From contig CAZEDU010000143.1 in assembly GCA_964511185.1 (NCBI GenBank), positions 1 to 12,202 on the forward strand: a stretch of DNA of 12,202 nt. The letters run 5' to 3'. The notes beneath the pieces were generated by a model. The model made no database searches and was not told where the DNA came from. It worked only from the letters and a program-made list of their open reading frames with translations. A program made the position numbers and the translations under genes. The stretch comes from CAZEDU01 sp964511185 (lineage in GTDB: Bacteria > Myxococcota > Myxococcia > Myxococcales > Myxococcaceae). Shown piece by piece: positions 7,209 through 12,202 of this stretch. Position 1 is the first letter of the stretch, and each line of letters starts with the position of its first letter.

Positions 7209-8063
7209 CGCGCTCACGATCATTCGCGTCGCCGGCGATCGGTTCAGCGTATAGAAGTGAATCCCCGGCACGCCGCGCGAGAGCAGCTCCACGCACTGCA
7301 CCGTCGCGTGCGCCACGCCGAGCTGCATCAACGCCTCCGGGTTGTCCTTCGCGCGGTCGAGCTGCAGCTGCAGCCGCATCGGAATCGTCGCGCCGCACAT
7401 CCGCACGAACCGATTCACCTGCTCGTAGTTCGTGATCGGCATGACGCCCGGGACGATCGGCACGTTGATGCCCGCGCGGCGCGCCCGCTCGACGAAGTCG
7501 AAGTAGAACGCGTTGTCGAAGAACAGCTGCGTGATGACGAAGTCGAGGCCGGCGTCGACCTTCGCCTTCAGGTGCTTGAGGTCGTCATCGCGCGACGCTG
7601 TCTCCACGTGTCCTTCTGGGTAGCACGCGCCGCCCATGCAGAAGGCGTAGTCCTTCTCCCGAATGAACCCGATCAGCTCACGGGCGAATTGAAATCCGCC
7701 CGGAACCGCTTGAAAGGAAGCCTGGCCCTTCGGCGGATCGCCGCGCAGCACGAGCAGGTTCTCGAGCTTGGCCGCGCTCAGCGTATCGAGCACCGCCTGG
7801 ATCTCCTCCCGCGTGTGCCCGACGCACGTCAGGTGCGCCATCGCCTCGATGCCGGTCTCGCGCCGGATCTGCCCGACCAGCTCGATCGTGCGGTCGCGCG
7901 TGCTGCCCCCGGCGCCGTAGGTAACCGATACAAACCCGGGATCGAGGCTCTTCAGGTCGTCGAGCGTCTGCCACAGGCTCGCCAATCCCTCCTCGGTCTT
8001 CGGAGGCAAGAACTCGAACGATAAGCAGGGGTTCGACGGGTTGAGACAGTTCCGAATCTTCAT
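7194..8063 (-). CDS. metF: 5,10-methylenetetrahydrofolate reductase MetF
   Basis: 289 residues, typical of the bacterial single-domain FAD enzyme. It reduces 5,10-methylene-THF to 5-methyl-THF, the methyl donor for methionine synthase. The start is placed at the ATG of MKIRNCLN because the conserved SFEFLPPKTEEG follows at once, with Glu17 matching the catalytic glutamate of the family. Further signatures are FVSVTYGAGGSTRDRT, AHLTCVGHT, LLVLRGDPPKG (the Asp of the flavin site), TQLFFDN, VPGVMPI and the C-terminal GIHFYTLNRS. The same frame stays open further upstream to 8387, but that extension runs antisense through gcvT and has no MetF similarity. No clear Shine-Dalgarno precedes the ATG. 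metF is divergent from gcvT, with 109 bp between the starts, and convergent with folD. Confidence 0.97.
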   Translation of the reverse strand: MKIRNCLNPSNPCLSFEFLPPKTEEGLASLWQTLDDLKSLDPGFVSVTYGAGGSTRDRTIELVGQIRRETGIEAMAHLTCVGHTREEIQAVLDTLSAAKLENLLVLRGDPPKGQASFQAVPGGFQFARELIGFIREKDYAFCMGGACYPEGHVETASRDDDLKHLKAKVDAGLDFVITQLFFDNAFYFDFVERARRAGINVPIVPGVMPITNYEQVNRFVRMCGATIPMRLQLQLDRAKDNPEALMQLGVAHATVQCVELLSRGVPGIHFYTLNRSPATRMIVSALRSR

Positions 8064-8119
8064 GTGAAGACGAGCTTTTGGCAGATGCGCGCGCCCTGGG
8101 AAAGTGCCATTGCGAAGCC

Positions 8120-8146
8120 TTGAAGCGCTCCCACCGCCGGTATACA
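8120..8146 (+). promoter_or_regulatory. Candidate sigma-70 promoter of gcvTHP
   Basis: TTGAAG at 8120-8125 and TATACA at 8141-8146 with a 15-bp spacer. The spacer is shorter than the ideal 17 bp. Transcription would start near 8153, about 20 bases before the gcvT ATG. The AT-rich TATA patch stands out in this GC-rich DNA. Confidence 0.35.
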
Positions 8147-8154
8147 CCGCCGGT
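8132..8154. repeat. Direct repeat of CACCGCCGGT, candidate operator
   Basis: CACCGCCGGT occurs at 8132-8141 and again at 8145-8154, separated by ATA, so the period is 13 bp. The copies flank and overlap the candidate -10 hexamer of gcvT, where a bound regulator would block RNA polymerase. The regulator is unknown. Confidence 0.5.
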
Positions 8155-8162
8155 CTTCCGCG

Positions 8163-8167
8163 AGGAG
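8163..8167 (+). promoter_or_regulatory. Ribosome binding site of gcvT
   Basis: AGGAG five bases before the ATG at 8173. It decides this start over the upstream in-frame start at 8104, which has no family support. Confidence 0.75.
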
Positions 8168-8172
8168 CACAC

Positions 8173-9255
<1,083 letters not shown>

Positions 9256-9258
9256 ACC

Positions 9259-9264
9259 GAAGGA
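9259..9264 (+). promoter_or_regulatory. Ribosome binding site of gcvH
   Basis: GAAGGA starts three bases after the gcvT stop codon and lies nine bases before the ATG at 9274. Confidence 0.6.
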
Positions 9265-9273
9265 TCAACGCAC

Positions 9274-9666
9274 ATGGCGGACTATCCGAAGAACCTGAAG
9301 TACTCGAAGGACCACGAGTGGGCCCGCGTGGAGGGGCAGGTGGTCGTCGTGGGGGTCACCTTCCACGCGCAAGAGGCGCTCGGCGACGTCGCGTACGTCG
9401 AGCTGCCGAAGGTCGGCGACGCGCTGACCCAGGGCAAGCCGTTCGGCGTCATCGAGTCGACCAAGGCGGTGTCCGAGCTCTTCGCGCCGATCAGCGGCAA
9501 GGTCACCAAGGTGAACACCGAGCTCACCAAGTCGCCGCAGATCGTGAACCAGGACCCGTACCAGAAGGGCTGGATCCTCGAGGTCGAGCCTTCGGACTTG
9601 AAGCAGCTCGACGCGCTCCTCGACGCCGCCGCGTACGAGAAGCTGCTCGCCGATTCGCCGAGCTAG
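9274..9666 (+). CDS. gcvH: Glycine cleavage system H protein (lipoyl carrier)
   Basis: 130 residues, the usual size. GcvH carries the aminomethyl intermediate on a lipoylated lysine and shuttles it between the P, T and L proteins. The lipoylation site is GVIESTKAVSELFAP with Lys64, embedded in the hammerhead fold with AQEALGDVAYVELPKVGD before it and SGKVTKVN and NQDPYQKGWILEVEP after it. A small departure from the common pattern is GVTFHAQEALG, where GITDYAQEALG-like sequence is usual. It sits between gcvT and gcvP in the standard T-H-P order. The L protein (lipoamide dehydrogenase) is not in the window and is normally shared with other complexes. Confidence 0.98.
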   Translation: MADYPKNLKYSKDHEWARVEGQVVVVGVTFHAQEALGDVAYVELPKVGDALTQGKPFGVIESTKAVSELFAPISGKVTKVNTELTKSPQIVNQDPYQKGWILEVEPSDLKQLDALLDAAAYEKLLADSPS

Positions 9667-9700
9667 CGCGAAGCCGTTTCGCCGTTATGCATCTGTCTTC

Positions 9701-9715
9701 ATCCTCGCCGAGGAT
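9701..9715. repeat. Palindrome overlapping the gcvP ribosome binding site
   Basis: ATCCTCG-C-CGAGGAT is a perfect inverted repeat with 7-base arms. As RNA it can fold into a 6-bp stem with a GCC loop that buries the GAGGA of gcvP. A CCTCC at 9720-9724, directly before the ATG, could pair with the same GAGG as an alternative. As DNA it could equally be a dimeric protein site. Confidence 0.45.
9710..9714 (+). promoter_or_regulatory. Ribosome binding site of gcvP
   Basis: GAGGA ten bases before the ATG at 9725. It is unusual in lying entirely within one arm of a palindrome and so may be masked by RNA structure. Confidence 0.5.
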
Positions 9716-9724
9716 TTGACCTCC

Positions 9725-12202
<2,478 letters not shown>

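Larger units (their letters stand above)
8064..8172. promoter_or_regulatory. Divergent metF / gcvT control region
   Basis: This 109-bp gap between divergent starts must hold the promoters of both transcripts. It contains the candidate gcvT promoter and the direct repeat listed separately. A loose inverted repeat, TGGCA (8079-8083) and TGCCA (8105-8109), lies nearer metF; its arms are only five bases. I see no convincing sigma-70 promoter in the metF direction, and the region is too short for a gcvT glycine riboswitch. Confidence 0.6.
9687..9719 (+). other. Ten-codon serine-rich mini-ORF in front of gcvP (possible leader peptide)
   Basis: ATG at 9687 opens MHLSSSSPRI and stops at 9717-9719, five bases before the gcvP ATG. 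Four consecutive serine codons (TCT TCA TCC TCG, 9696-9707) run into the palindrome that covers the gcvP ribosome binding site. No good Shine-Dalgarno precedes it, so translation is unproven and the match may be chance in a pyrimidine-rich stretch. Confidence 0.15.

Noticed and set aside
8090..8109. Sigma-54 promoter for metF (TGGCAC on the minus strand)
   Set aside because: The distance from GG to the next GC is not the required ten bases, and no TTGC-like -12 box follows.
8064..8172. Glycine riboswitch upstream of gcvT
   Set aside because: The whole gap is 109 bp, and the predicted leader after the candidate promoter is about 20 bases, too short for even a single glycine aptamer.

Overview
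The window is very GC-rich (about 70% by eye) with strong third-position G/C bias and tightly packed genes. The protein types point to a Gram-negative, probably myxobacterium-like (Myxococcota / old Deltaproteobacteria) chromosome. That lineage call is an inference; no rRNA or other marker is present.

Left part (1-6342, plus strand): an envelope module. A large bacterial alpha-2-macroglobulin (A2M) gene enters from the left edge. Its reading frame is broken by an apparent one-base deletion around 384-397, but the rest of the gene, including the thioester CLEQ at 2699-2710, looks intact. A 1-bp TGATG overlap leads into a 738-aa predicted secreted protein that I read as a three-part fusion: a zincin-like HExxH domain, a penicillin-binding transpeptidase domain most like that of PBP1C (STLK, SCN, KTG), and a SpoIID-type glycan-cleaving domain. 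In enterobacteria A2M is paired with PBP1C. Here the partner appears to keep the PBP1C-like transpeptidase and carry a SpoIID module instead of a glycosyltransferase. This is the best candidate for an undescribed system.

Middle and right (6339-12202): one-carbon metabolism. folD overlaps the fusion gene by 4 bp, so it sits in the same apparent operon. metF lies convergent to folD, only 12 bp away, with a small hairpin across both stop codons. metF is divergent from gcvT-gcvH-gcvP, the T, H and P proteins of the glycine cleavage system; gcvP runs off the right edge. Glycine cleavage makes 5,10-methylene-THF, which FolD oxidises towards 10-formyl-THF and MetF reduces to 5-methyl-THF, so three fates of the same folate intermediate are encoded side by side.

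Intergenic DNA is scarce. The 109-bp metF/gcvT divergent region holds a plausible gcvT promoter and a 10-bp direct repeat of 13-bp period. The 58-bp gcvH-gcvP gap holds a near-perfect palindrome that covers the gcvP ribosome binding site, and a ten-codon serine-rich mini-ORF. I see no tRNA, rRNA, CRISPR array, insertion sequence or riboswitch.
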